Origin: Streptomyces sp. CB02923
GTDB lineage: Bacteria; Actinomycetota; Actinomycetes; Streptomycetales; Streptomycetaceae
DNA: 64,000 bases
Direction of reading: 5' to 3'
Assembly: GCF_001905005.1 (NCBI RefSeq)
Contig: NZ_LWKZ01000029.1
Span: forward strand, 131,564 to 195,563
Part shown: one piece after another, positions 20,371 through 29,655 of the stretch
How positions within the stretch are numbered: position 1 is the first letter of the stretch
Layout of the letters: every line of letters begins with the position of its first letter
Made by a program: the position numbers and the translations under genes
Notes under the pieces: model-generated
The model's database searches: none
Told to the model about the DNA's origin: nothing
What the model saw: the letters and a program-made list of their open reading frames with translations, nothing else

Positions 20371-21576
20371 GTGCAGCACCATTCCGGGGAGCAGCCCCCG
20401 CACGGCCCCGGGGGCCGGTCTTCCTACGGGCCCGACGGCGGACCCGCATACGGACCCGCGTACGGACCCGACGGCGGACCCGCGTACGGCCCTGCCCGTG
20501 AGCACCGCGCCCCGCGCCGCCGTGCGGGGCGGCGTAAGCGGCTCTGGCTGCTCGGCGCGGCCGTCGCCGTACTCGGGCTGGCCGCCGTACCCGTACTGAA
20601 CGCCTTCGACGTCTTCTCCGACAACGGCGAGCCGATGACCTTCGGCCGGCCCGGTCCGGACGGCGGCGGCACGGGCGGGTCCGGCGGTGCGGGCGGGGCG
20701 TCCGGCACCGCCGATCCGAAGGTCCGGATGCCCACCGGCCCGCAGGCGCAGTTCACGACGGCGAACACGCTGGACGACGGCACCAAGATCGGCGTGACCA
20801 CGCTGCACGGGAAGAAGTCCGGCTTCACGGGCAAGGTCTGGGTCTGGGCGCCCAAGGAGTACTACGAGGACAAGTACGCCAAAAGCGCGTTCCCGGTGCT
20901 CATCGCCCTGCCCGGCGGCCCCGGCTACCCGGTCAACTACTGGATGGGTACCGACCTGAAGCTGCAGAGCAGCATCAGCGAGTGGTCGCAGTCGGGCAAG
21001 AGCAAGCCCTTCATCGTCGTCATGCCGGTCCTGAACGCGGACGACAAGCACTACTACGACGGCAGCGACATCCCGGGGCAGCCGAAGATGGGCACCTGGA
21101 TGTCCGACGACGTCCCCGACCTGGTCAAGGCCAATTTCCGGACCTTCGCGTCGCGGGACGGCTGGGCCTTCATGGGCTCCTCCTCGGGCGCCTACGTGGG
21201 CCTCAAGCAGGTGCTCCAGCACCCCGACCGGTTCAAGGCCGTGATCGCGAGCGGCCCCGACACCCGGCCGGACTCACCGCTGTGGCGCGGCCACACGAAG
21301 GAGCAGCGGGCCAACGATCCGGAGCAGCTGGCCAAGGACCTGCTCGCCCGGCCCGGGGCCCCGGACGTGCACATCGCCTTCCAGATCGGCACCAAGGAGG
21401 GCGGGCGGGCCAAGCTGGAATCTTTCATGAAGAAATACGGCAAGGGGCCGATCAAGACCCGCCTTCAAGTGATCGAAGGCGGTGGGCACAACGCCCGGGG
21501 GTACATCCGCGGCATGAATGACGGATCCATGGAATGGATCAGCAAGGTGATGCCGGGCCCGACACCCGCACCCTGA
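20371..21576 (+). CDS. Membrane-anchored or secreted alpha/beta-hydrolase esterase
   Basis: 401-aa protein of the esterase D/antigen-85-like fold. The GTG start is chosen because GGAGG lies 5 bases upstream; an ATG 60 bases earlier has no such site. Residues about 10-45 are YGPDGGPAYGPA repeats, then RRRAGRRKRLWLLGAAVAVLGLAAVPVLNA is a signal or anchor helix (about 50-80). After a Gly-rich linker the hydrolase domain has an oxyanion region VLIALPGGPGYPVNYWMG, nucleophile motif GSSSGAYVG and a terminal GGGHNARGY histidine. Substrate unknown; trehalose-mycolate chemistry is not expected in Streptomyces. Confidence 0.82.
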   Translation: MQHHSGEQPPHGPGGRSSYGPDGGPAYGPAYGPDGGPAYGPAREHRAPRRRAGRRKRLWLLGAAVAVLGLAAVPVLNAFDVFSDNGEPMTFGRPGPDGGGTGGSGGAGGASGTADPKVRMPTGPQAQFTTANTLDDGTKIGVTTLHGKKSGFTGKVWVWAPKEYYEDKYAKSAFPVLIALPGGPGYPVNYWMGTDLKLQSSISEWSQSGKSKPFIVVMPVLNADDKHYYDGSDIPGQPKMGTWMSDDVPDLVKANFRTFASRDGWAFMGSSSGAYVGLKQVLQHPDRFKAVIASGPDTRPDSPLWRGHTKEQRANDPEQLAKDLLARPGAPDVHIAFQIGTKEGGRAKLESFMKKYGKGPIKTRLQVIEGGGHNARGYIRGMNDGSMEWISKVMPGPTPAP

Positions 21577-21599
21577 CGCGCGCCCCGGCCGGGCATTCC

Positions 21600-21860
21600 G
21601 CACACCGTCCGTACATCTTCCGCGCGCGGGCGTGCGTCTTCCGCGTACGCCTCACGTACGCCTCACGCACGCTTCAGGTACGTCTTCCGTGCGTCGCGCG
21701 TACACCTTCCGTACGCCTTCCCGGCATTTCCCGATGACTTCCGAACGACTTCCTGACGCTCCCGTACGACTTCCGCACATCTCCGCCTGGGCCGCACGCG
21801 CCTTTCGTATGCTTTTCGCATACCTTTCGCCCATGTTCCGCCCGTGTTCCACCCCTGCGG
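21600..21860. repeat. Degenerate CTTCCGTACG-type repeat in intergenic DNA
   Basis: Between the esterase and mqnA (both ends converge here), about 250 bases consist of many imperfect copies of a 10-12-base unit related to (C/T)CTTCCGTACG, for example near 21617, 21636, 21689, 21706, 21715, 21746 and 21766. The strand is pyrimidine-rich throughout. No gene is visible. Confidence 0.6.
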
Positions 21861-21882
21861 AATTCGCCGCCGGAATCGGGGA

Positions 21883-22791
<909 letters not shown>

Positions 22792-22871
22792 CTAGACCTG
22801 GTGTGTGCCGAGCGATGCGGCGGGGCCGCCCGTGGCCCCGCCGCACCGCGGGTAAACGTGATCTTTGGCTC

Positions 22872-22901
22872 TTCCGCCCCGCAAGCGCCCCGTGCTAGGC
22901 T
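22872..22901 (+). promoter_or_regulatory. Candidate promoter of cold-shock gene
   Basis: TTCCGC (22872-22877) and TAGGCT (22896-22901) are separated by 18 bases, a plausible housekeeping-sigma pair. It would give a leader of about 125 bases before the cold-shock gene. Confidence 0.4.
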
Positions 22902-22939
22902 CAGCGCAAGTTGCAGTTTGGTTTCCCTTGCAGTACAGA

Positions 22940-22970
22940 GCCTGCGGAGCATGTGACGCCGCAGGCTTTT
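22940..22970 (+). promoter_or_regulatory. Terminator-like hairpin in cold-shock gene leader
   Basis: GCCTGCGG (22940-22947) pairs perfectly with CCGCAGGC (22959-22966) and is followed by TTTT, then GTAGTTTT. It looks like an intrinsic terminator placed about 60 bases before the start codon, so it may attenuate transcription or fold differently with temperature. Confidence 0.55.
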
Positions 22971-23031
22971 GTAGTTTTCAGACTTCTTGCAGGTTCTGGA
23001 GCAGGGCAACCCTTTGGCCCAAGGAGGGCTT

Positions 23032-23235
23032 ATGGCTACCGGAACCGTGAAGTGGTTCAACGCTGAAAAGGGCTTCGGCTTCATCGCCCAGGACGGCGGC
23101 GGCCCGGATGTCTTCGTTCACTACTCTGCGATCAACGCCTCTGGCTTCCGCTCCCTGGAAGAGAACCAGCAGGTGAACTTCGACGTCACGCAGGGCCCGA
23201 AGGGTCCGCAGGCGGAGAACGTCACGCCGGTCTGA
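23032..23235 (+). CDS. CspA-family cold-shock protein
   Basis: 67-aa nucleic-acid-binding protein, a single cold-shock domain. RNP1 (KGFGFIAQ) and RNP2 (DVFVHYSAI) are intact in the start [18 protein letters not shown]. It should act as an RNA chaperone. AAGGAGG lies 4-10 bases before the ATG, an unusually strong ribosome site for this window. The long leader with a terminator-like hairpin suggests post-transcriptional control, as known for cold-shock mRNAs. A long hairpin terminator follows. Confidence 0.96.
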   Translation: MATGTVKWFNAEKGFGFIAQDGGGPDVFVHYSAINASGFRSLEENQQVNFDVTQGPKGPQAENVTPV

Positions 23236-23277
23236 GTTGCCCGGTCCGACCGATCGCGGTCGACTTAGCAGTACCCA

Positions 23278-23320
23278 AGGAGCCCCGCTCCTTCCCTCCG
23301 GGGAAGGGGACGGGGCTCCT
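23278..23320 (+). terminator. Hairpin terminator after cold-shock gene
   Basis: AGGAGCCCCG (23278-23287) pairs with CGGGGCTCCT (23311-23320), and an inner CTTCCC/GGGAAG pair (23291-23306) extends the fold. Confidence 0.75.
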
Positions 23321-23486
23321 GCCTTTGGCGTCCCGCCTTTGCCTCCCGCCTTTGCCCGCCGACTTTGCGCCCCGCCATTGCGCGCTGCCTTTGCGCGCGC
23401 CGCCGGTGAAAGCCGCGGGGCGCTTCTTTTTTCGGCCCGGTCGCCCCTCCTGACCTTCCCGCCCCCCACGGCTACCGTGAAGGGTC

Positions 23487-24677
23487 ATGACCGGGCCGAC
23501 CATCGCGGTGCACCATGTGCGGGCCGTGCTCAGCGGTGCGCGGCGGGCGGGTGTGGACACCGTGCCCTTGTTGCAGGCCGCGCGGATCTCGCCGTTGCTG
23601 CTCGGGGACGAGCGGGCGCGGGTCGGCGCGGACCGGTTCGCGCGGCTGGTCAAGGAGGTGCAGCGGGCGACGGACGACGAATTCCTGGGGCTCGGGCCGC
23701 TGCCCAGCCGCCGGGGCACGTTCGCGATGATGAGCCTCGCCTGCCTGGGCTGCCCCGACCTCGGTACGGCTCTGGAGCGGGCCGTGCGCTTCTACGGGCT
23801 GTTCCCCGGCGGGCCCGACATGGCGGTGACGGTGGAGGGCGGGACGGCCACCGGCCCTGCGACGGGTCCCACGACCGGCCCCGCGACCGGTCCCACCTGC
23901 GGCCCCGGCCACACGGCCGCCCGCGCCTCCACTCCCACTCCCACCCCCGCCTCCGCCTCCGCCTCCACCCTCGCCTCCGCCGAGTTCTCCCTCCGCAGCG
24001 ACCTGCGCCGCTCCCCCGAGGGCGCCTTCCTCGCCGAGTCCGTGATGATCATCTGGCACCGGCTCTCCAGCTGGTTCGTCGGCCGCCACATCCCGCTGCG
24101 GCAGGCCCGCTTCGCCCACCCGGCCCCCGCGCACGCCCGCGAGTACGCGCTGCTGTTCGGCTGCGAGGTGCGCTTCGGGGCGCCGCACACCTCGGCGGCC
24201 TTCGACGCCCGCTGGCTGGGGGCACCGGTCGTCCGGGACGAGGCGGCGCTGACCGCGATGCTGCGGCGGGCCCCCGCCGACCTGCTGAGCCGCCGGGAGT
24301 ACGGCACGACCGTCGCCGAACGGGTGCGGCGCACGCTCGCGGCGGCCCTGCGCGCCACGGGTCCGGCCCGGCTGCCGGAAGTGACCGAGGTCGCGGCGCG
24401 GCTTGCGGTCAGCCCCGCCACGCTGCGCCGTCGGCTTCAGGAGGAGGGGACCTCGTACCAGCGCCTGAAGGACACGGTGCGGCGGGACGCGGCGATCAGC
24501 TCGCTGGTGGCGGGCCGGGAGCCGATCGCCGAGCTGGCGGCGCGGCTCGGCTTCTCCGAGGACACCGCCTTCCACCGTGCGTTCCGGAGGTGGACGGGGA
24601 CCACGCCGGGCGCGTACCGGCTGCACCCGCCCGCCCGGGGCGCGCTGCCGGGCGCTCCCCCGGGTCAGCAAAGCTGA
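23487..24677 (+). CDS. AraC family transcriptional regulator
   Basis: 396-aa regulator. The N-terminal effector domain (about residues 15-240) is of the arabinose-binding-like type found in OruR/ArgR-type AraC proteins (VRAVLSGARRAGVDTVPLLQAARIS, MSLACLGCPDLGTALERAVRFYGLF). It is interrupted by a low-complexity ATGPATGPTTGPATG and TPTPASASAS insert near residues 118-165. Two helix-turn-helix motifs lie at the C-terminus (LAVSPATLRRRLQEEGTSY and ELAARLGFSEDTAFHRAFRRWTGTTPGAYR). It is followed 83 bases later by the lipase gene, a plausible target. Confidence 0.9.
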   Translation: MTGPTIAVHHVRAVLSGARRAGVDTVPLLQAARISPLLLGDERARVGADRFARLVKEVQRATDDEFLGLGPLPSRRGTFAMMSLACLGCPDLGTALERAVRFYGLFPGGPDMAVTVEGGTATGPATGPTTGPATGPTCGPGHTAARASTPTPTPASASASTLASAEFSLRSDLRRSPEGAFLAESVMIIWHRLSSWFVGRHIPLRQARFAHPAPAHAREYALLFGCEVRFGAPHTSAAFDARWLGAPVVRDEAALTAMLRRAPADLLSRREYGTTVAERVRRTLAAALRATGPARLPEVTEVAARLAVSPATLRRRLQEEGTSYQRLKDTVRRDAAISSLVAGREPIAELAARLGFSEDTAFHRAFRRWTGTTPGAYRLHPPARGALPGAPPGQQS

Positions 24678-24760
24678 GCGTCCCGGTCAGCGCCGTACTT
24701 ACCCGTCGGTCACTACGGTCACCCCAACTGACCCGTCCTCCGGACCGTTGGGAGAGCCGC

Positions 24761-26035
24761 ATGGTGCACACCACCCCCCATGCCCGGCGCGCGCCCCGCG
24801 CGCTGCGCACCACCGCCCTCACCGCCGCCACGGCACTCGCCCTCTCGCTCGGCCTGACGAACGCCGCGGCCACCACCGCACAACCCGCGCCGTCCCCGCA
24901 GCCGACCCAGGCACACCAGGCACACCAGGCAGACCAGGCGGCCCAGGCACACCAGGCGGCCCCCGCGCGGCCGGGCGACATCGTGAAGTCCTCGCCCACG
25001 TCCTTCCACCCGCTGCCGGGCCAGCCGACCCGCACCCGCGCCTGGCACATGGAATACCGCTCGACGACCGCCAAGGGCACCCCGAACGTGGTGTCCGGCA
25101 CCGTCATCGTCCCGGACGACGGCCGCACCGGGCCGCGCCCGCTGGTCACGTACGCCGTCGGTACGGTCGGCCTCGCCGACATGTGCGCGCCCTCGGCCGG
25201 CTTCCCCAAAGGCACCACCGTCGAGGCCAACCTCATCCAGCAGCTCACGGCCCGCGGCTGGGCGGTCGCCGTGACCGACTACGAGGGCCTGGGCACGCCC
25301 GGCGAGCACACCTACACCGTCGGCCGCGCCGAGGGGCAGGCCGTCCTGGACGCGGCGCGCGCCGCCCAGCGCCTGCCCGGTGCCGTGCAGGCGGGCGTCA
25401 CCGAGGACTCCCCGGTCGGGATCATGGGCTATTCGCAGGGCGGCCAGGCGTCGGGCTGGGCGGCCGAGCTGCACGGCACGTACGCGCCCGAGCTGAAGGT
25501 CAGGGGCACCGCGGCCGGCGGCGTCCCGGCGGACCTGCTCGGCGTCGCCGACTTCAACAACGGCAACGTGGGCGCGGGCCTGATCCTGATGGCGGCCGTC
25601 GGCCAGGACGCCGCCTTCCCCGAACTGGACCTGGCGAAGTACCTCAACGGCAAAGGACGGCACTACGTCGGCTTCATGAAGAAGAACTGCGTGGCGATCG
25701 ACGCCGTGGCGGGCGCCTTCAAGAGGATCTCCGACGTCACGGTCAAGAACCCCCTGGACGAGGCCGACTGGCAGCGGCGGCTGCGGGAGTCGGACCTCGG
25801 TACGCGCAAGCCGGACGCACCGGTCTTCCTGTACCACGGCACGCTCGACGAGCTGATCCCGTACGGCGTCGGCAAGCGGCTGCGCGCCGACTGGTGCGCC
25901 AGGGGCACCGACGTGCGGTGGGCCCCGCTCCCGCTGGCCGAGCACGTCATCGGCGCGGTCGCGGGCGCCGTACCGGCCGCCAACTGGCTGGCGGACCGCT
26001 TCGCCGGGAAACCGGCGAACGGCAACTGCGGCTGA
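24761..26035 (+). CDS. Secreted lipase (secretory lipase/LIP family)
   Basis: 424-aa exported alpha/beta hydrolase. Signal peptide about residues 1-40 (LRTTALTAATALALSLGLTNAAATTA), then a QAHQAHQADQAAQAHQAA repeat. The catalytic domain has VVSGTVIVPDD, VTDYEGLGTPGEHTY, the nucleophile elbow GIMGYSQGGQASGWAAELH, an acidic turn YHGTLDELIPYGVG and the His in PLAEHVIGAVAG. These are the marks of the fungal-type secretory lipase family found in actinobacteria. GGAGAG precedes the ATG. It is read with the AraC gene and ends at a strong hairpin. Confidence 0.88.
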   Translation: MVHTTPHARRAPRALRTTALTAATALALSLGLTNAAATTAQPAPSPQPTQAHQAHQADQAAQAHQAAPARPGDIVKSSPTSFHPLPGQPTRTRAWHMEYRSTTAKGTPNVVSGTVIVPDDGRTGPRPLVTYAVGTVGLADMCAPSAGFPKGTTVEANLIQQLTARGWAVAVTDYEGLGTPGEHTYTVGRAEGQAVLDAARAAQRLPGAVQAGVTEDSPVGIMGYSQGGQASGWAAELHGTYAPELKVRGTAAGGVPADLLGVADFNNGNVGAGLILMAAVGQDAAFPELDLAKYLNGKGRHYVGFMKKNCVAIDAVAGAFKRISDVTVKNPLDEADWQRRLRESDLGTRKPDAPVFLYHGTLDELIPYGVGKRLRADWCARGTDVRWAPLPLAEHVIGAVAGAVPAANWLADRFAGKPANGNCG

Positions 26036-26071
26036 GGTTGCGGCCAAGGCCAAGACCGGGGCTCACGGCAA

Positions 26072-26114
26072 GGAACCCCGTGCCACTTCCCCCACAGAGG
26101 TGACACGGGGTTCC
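26072..26114. terminator. Bidirectional hairpin between lipase and acyl-CoA ligase genes
   Basis: GGAACCCCGTG at the left pairs with CACGGGGTTCC at the right, and the stem continues with one mismatch (CAC/GTG). It sits between convergent genes. Confidence 0.8.
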
Positions 26115-26190
26115 GGTCTGCCGGGCCGGGCGCACCCGATGTTACCCGGGGGTCAGTTAACGGAACATCAGTACAGCGCGCAACGGGACA

Positions 26191-28248
26191 TCAGGACGAC
26201 GCACCCGTTCCGTACAACTCCTCCGTCTCCTTGGCGAAGTCGCGGGCGATGGCGGCCCGCTTCAGCTTCAGGGACGGGGTGAGATGACCGGACTCCTCCG
26301 TGAAGTCGACCGGCAGCACGGTGAACCGGCGTATCGACTCGGCGCGCGAGACCAGCTGGTTGGCGTCGTCCACGGCGCCCTGGAGATCGGCCAGCAGCGC
26401 CTCGTCGTGGACCAGTTCGGCCAGCGGCACCTGCTGCTTCTTCCGCATCTGCCGCCAGTGCGCCAGCCCGTCCGGCTCCAGCGTGACCAGCGCGGTGATG
26501 TACGGGCGGTCATCGCCGACGACCATGCACTGGCCGACGAGCGGATGTGCCCGCAGCCGGTCCTCCAGTGGGGCCGGGGCGACGTTCTTGCCGCCGGAGG
26601 TGACGATCAGCTCCTTCTTGCGGCCGGTGATGGTCAGGTAGCCGTCCCCGTCCAGAGCACCGATGTCACCGGTCGCCAGCCACCCACCGCGACCGGCCCC
26701 GGCCCCACCTCCCGTCTCGTCCAACTCCCCCGCCGCGTAAGCATCTCCGGCCTCGTACGTGTCTCCGGCCTCGTGGAACTCCCCCGCCTCCCTCAACTCT
26801 CCCACCTCACGCATCTCCCCGGACGGCAGCGGCCCCTCGGACGCGGCGTCCCAGTAGCCGGTGAAGACCTGCCCGCCGCGCAGCAGCACCTCCCCGTCCT
26901 CCGCGATCCGTACGGCGGTGCCGGGCAGCGGCCAGCCCACCGTGCCGATCCGGGGCCTGAGCGGCGGGGTGAGGGTGGCCGCCGCGGTGGTCTCGGTGAG
27001 CCCGTACCCCTCGAAGATCTCGACGCCCGCGCCCGCGTAGAAGGCCGCGAGGCGGTGCCCGAGCGGGGAGCCGCCGCAGATCGCGTAGCGGACCCGGCCG
27101 CCGAGTGCGGCGCGGATACGGCGGTAGACCAGCGGGTCGTACAGCCGGCGGGCGGCCTTCAGCGCCACGCCGGGACCGCTGCCCTTGCCGTGCTCCTTCG
27201 CCTCGACGGCTTCCCCGTAGCGCCGGGCGATCGTGGCGGCGCGGTCGAAGGAGGCGGCCCGGCCCATCTTCTCGGCGGTGGCCCGGCCGGTGTTGTAGAC
27301 CTTCTCCAGGACGTAGGGGACCGCGAGCAGGAACGTCGGACGGAAGGCGGCCAGGTCGGCGAGGAGGTCCTCGGTGCGGATGCTGGGCGCGTGGCCGAGC
27401 CGTACCCGGGCGCGCAGACAGCCGACCGCGACCATCCGGCCGAAGACGTGCGACAGGGGCAGGAAGAGCAGCGTCGAGGCGGGCTCGCTGCTGACCGACC
27501 TGAAGACCGGGTGCAGCAGTTCGACGGCGTTGTCCACCTCGGCGAAGAAGTTGCCGTGGGTCAGGACGCAGCCTTTCGGACGGCCGGTGGTACCGGAGGT
27601 GTAGACGAGGGTGGCGATGCTGCCGGGGCCGGTGACCGCCCGCCGCTCGGTCACCAGCGCGTCCGGCACCTGCCGCCCGGCCGACACGATCTGCTGCACG
27701 GCGCCGGTGTCGAACTGCCACAGGTGGCGCAGCCCGGGGAGCCCGGACCGTACGCCGCTCACCAGCCGGGCCTGTTCGACACTCTCCACGAAACAGGCCA
27801 CCGCACCCGAGTCCCGCAGGATCCAGTGCGCCTGGTGGGCCGAGGAGGTCGGATACACGGGCACGGTGACCAGCCCGGCCGCCCATGCGGCGAAGTCGAC
27901 CAGCGTCCACTCGTACGTCGTCCGGGCCATGATCGCCAGCCGGTCGCCCGCCCGCAGTCCGTGGGCGATCAGCCCCTTGGCCACGGCGAGCACTTCGGCG
28001 GCGAACTCGGCGGCGCTCACGTCCCGCCACGCGCCCCCGGCCTCCCTGCCCGCCGTCTTGCGCGCAAGCACCACCTCACCGGGCGCTTGCGCGGCGTTGT
28101 CGAAGGGAATGTCTCCCAGCGCACCGGTCCGCACCGGCGGCACCAGCGGCGGTACGGACACCTCCCGCACGACCCCGCCCCGCACCCGCGTGCGCGGCTC
28201 CACGAGAGCGGGCGCCGGTGGCCCGCCTTGCAGTTGCTGACTGGACAC
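26191..28248 (-). CDS. Long-chain fatty acyl-CoA ligase (FadD15-type AMP-forming)
   Basis: 685-aa AMP-dependent synthetase that activates fatty acids to acyl-CoA. The P-loop-like motif ATLVYTSGTTGRPKGCVLTHGN is near residue 210, the A5 motif FEGYGLTETTAAATL near 425, and the A8 hinge GDIGALDGDGYLTITGRKKELIVTSGGKNVAP near 560. Between A7 and A8 an insert of six hexads (EVGELR, EAGEFH, EAGDTY, EAGDAY, AAGELD, ETGGGA) lengthens a surface loop. The C-terminus SLKLKRAAIARDFAKETEELYG is typical. GTG start. It is divergent from the MaoC gene with a TetR-type operator between them. Confidence 0.92.
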   Translation of the reverse strand: MSSQQLQGGPPAPALVEPRTRVRGGVVREVSVPPLVPPVRTGALGDIPFDNAAQAPGEVVLARKTAGREAGGAWRDVSAAEFAAEVLAVAKGLIAHGLRAGDRLAIMARTTYEWTLVDFAAWAAGLVTVPVYPTSSAHQAHWILRDSGAVACFVESVEQARLVSGVRSGLPGLRHLWQFDTGAVQQIVSAGRQVPDALVTERRAVTGPGSIATLVYTSGTTGRPKGCVLTHGNFFAEVDNAVELLHPVFRSVSSEPASTLLFLPLSHVFGRMVAVGCLRARVRLGHAPSIRTEDLLADLAAFRPTFLLAVPYVLEKVYNTGRATAEKMGRAASFDRAATIARRYGEAVEAKEHGKGSGPGVALKAARRLYDPLVYRRIRAALGGRVRYAICGGSPLGHRLAAFYAGAGVEIFEGYGLTETTAAATLTPPLRPRIGTVGWPLPGTAVRIAEDGEVLLRGGQVFTGYWDAASEGPLPSGEMREVGELREAGEFHEAGDTYEAGDAYAAGELDETGGGAGAGRGGWLATGDIGALDGDGYLTITGRKKELIVTSGGKNVAPAPLEDRLRAHPLVGQCMVVGDDRPYITALVTLEPDGLAHWRQMRKKQQVPLAELVHDEALLADLQGAVDDANQLVSRAESIRRFTVLPVDFTEESGHLTPSLKLKRAAIARDFAKETEELYGTGASS
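26711..26818 (-). repeat. 18-base in-frame tandem repeat in acyl-CoA ligase
   Basis: Six imperfect copies of an 18-base unit coding for E-A-G-(E/D)-x-x hexads, inserted in the loop before the A8 motif of the ligase. The reading frame is kept. Confidence 0.8.
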
Positions 28249-28431
28249 GAGCGGCTCCTCGTCTCACGGTGGGCGTGGCGGCCGGCCGACGGCGCAGCGG
28301 CCTGTCTGCCTCGACGAGCTGCCTCGACGAGCTGCCTCAACGAGCCGGTGGAGCAGGCCCGTTCGGCGGCCGTGGAGGGCGCGCGGCCCGCAGGTTCGCG
28401 CCCTCGACCAGCACCTGACCCGACAGTAACC

Positions 28432-28451
28432 TTACTTCCAAGTAAATTTAC
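28432..28451. promoter_or_regulatory. TetR-type operator before MaoC gene
   Basis: TTACTT-CC-AAGTAA (28432-28445) is a perfect 14-bp palindrome that runs into GTAAATTTAC (28442-28451), itself a 10-bp palindrome. A close relative, CCAAGTAAGTTTACG, occurs at 30337-30351 beside the tetR gene. The TetR repressor at 29642-30304 is the likely binder. Confidence 0.6.
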
Positions 28452-28472
28452 GCGAGGACCAGGAGTTGGCCA

Positions 28473-28574
28473 ATGCCCGAACACCGTCTTCCTCCCACCG
28501 ATTCGGCTCCGGCCCCCCTCCTGGTCTCCCGCACGGACCATCCGCCGCGCGCACCGCACCGGCGGGGCGCCTGA
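28473..28574 (+). CDS. Possible 33-codon upstream ORF coupled to MaoC gene
   Basis: AGGAG (28461-28465) stands 7 bases before this ATG, the best ribosome site in the region. The ORF starts MPEHRLPPTDSAPAPL and its TGA overlaps the ATG at 28574 as TGATG, which would couple translation to the MaoC gene. It could be a real leader peptide or the remnant of a longer N-terminus lost by frameshift. No similarity is recognised. Confidence 0.4.
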   Translation: MPEHRLPPTDSAPAPLLVSRTDHPPRAPHRRGA

Positions 28575-29473
28575 TGCCGGGCGACGCGCCGGGCGGCGCG
28601 AGCACCGGCCTGTCCCGCCCGCCACGGCTCATGCCCGTACTGGCCAAGGGCGTCCTGACCGGGTTCGGCAAGCACCCGCGGCCGGATGCCGAACTGCCGC
28701 CCACCCGCCTCGTCCTGCCCGCCGCCCGGATCGGACTGGGCCGGGCCGCCGCCTACGCCCGGGTCTGCGGGTACGAGGCCGCCGCCCCGCTGCCCGTCAC
28801 CTATCCGCACATCCTCGGATTCCCGCTGGCCGCACGGCTGATGAGCGCGCGGGAGTTCCCGCTGCCGATGCTCGGCCTGGTGCACACCGGCATCGAGATC
28901 ACCCAGTACACGCCGCTGCACCCCACCGACCTGCTCGAACTGACCGTGTTCGCCGGTGCGTTGCGCCCGCACCGGCGCGGCACCGAGGTCGTCATGACCA
29001 CCGAGGCGCGCCGCGCGGACGCGCTGGTGTGGCACGACCGGAGCACCTACCTGGCCCGGCACCGGACGGCGGGCAGCGGGGAGCCCCGGCGCTCCGACGC
29101 CCTATCACCCGGCCCCCGCGAGCTGCCCGTACGCGCCCGGTGGCGCCTGCCCGCCGACCTCGGCCGCCGCCACGCCGCCGTGTCCGGCGACTACAACCCG
29201 ATCCACCTCCACGCCCTCACGGCCCGCCCGCTCGGCTTCCCGCGCGCCATCGCGCACGGCATGTGGACCTTCGCGCGCTGCGCGGCCGAGGCGGTGCTGC
29301 CGGGTACGCCGACGCTGCGGATATCGGCGGAGTTCCGCGCCCCGGTGCTGCTGCCCGCCACCGTCTCGTACGCGTACGAGACCACGCGCAACGGCGGCGC
29401 GTTCCAGCTGCGCGGCGGCCCCGAGGGCCGGTCCCGTATCCACCTGGAGGGGAGGGTGGAGACGGACGTGTGA
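28574..29473 (+). CDS. MaoC family acyl-CoA dehydratase (hot-dog fold)
   Basis: 299-aa protein of the MaoC/R-specific enoyl-CoA hydratase family. The C-terminal hot-dog domain holds the hydratase motif with catalytic Asp and His: YAAVSGDYNPIHLHALTARPLGFPRAIAHGMW. The N-terminal half (LPLGLVHTGIEITQYTPL region) is the degenerate second hot-dog typical of double-domain actinobacterial members. The start is uncertain: ATG 28574 is coupled to a short upstream ORF, while an internal ATG at 28631 (MPVLAKGVLTGFGK) looks closer to the family N-terminus. It lies divergent from the acyl-CoA ligase, so a fatty-acid role is likely. Confidence 0.85.
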   Translation: MPGDAPGGASTGLSRPPRLMPVLAKGVLTGFGKHPRPDAELPPTRLVLPAARIGLGRAAAYARVCGYEAAAPLPVTYPHILGFPLAARLMSAREFPLPMLGLVHTGIEITQYTPLHPTDLLELTVFAGALRPHRRGTEVVMTTEARRADALVWHDRSTYLARHRTAGSGEPRRSDALSPGPRELPVRARWRLPADLGRRHAAVSGDYNPIHLHALTARPLGFPRAIAHGMWTFARCAAEAVLPGTPTLRISAEFRAPVLLPATVSYAYETTRNGGAFQLRGGPEGRSRIHLEGRVETDV

Positions 29474-29509
29474 CGCACACGGTTCGGCCCGGGGCGACGC
29501 GGCCGCCTC

Positions 29510-29655
29510 CGGGCCGACGGTGCACCCCTCACCTGCCGCCCGGCGGGGGCCCTCACCCGCCTCCCGGCGGCACACCCCTGCACCCGCCCGCCGCCCGGCG
29601 GTGCACCCCCGTCCCCGCCCGCCGCCCGGCGGTTGTGCCCCTCACCCGCCCGGCG
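29510..29655. repeat. GC-rich dyad repeats downstream of MaoC gene
   Basis: Four to five imperfect copies of a unit containing CCGCCCGGCGG (itself a hairpin) with CCCCTCACC or TGCACCCC between them, in the gap between convergent MaoC and tetR genes. It probably serves as a terminator region for both. Confidence 0.6.
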
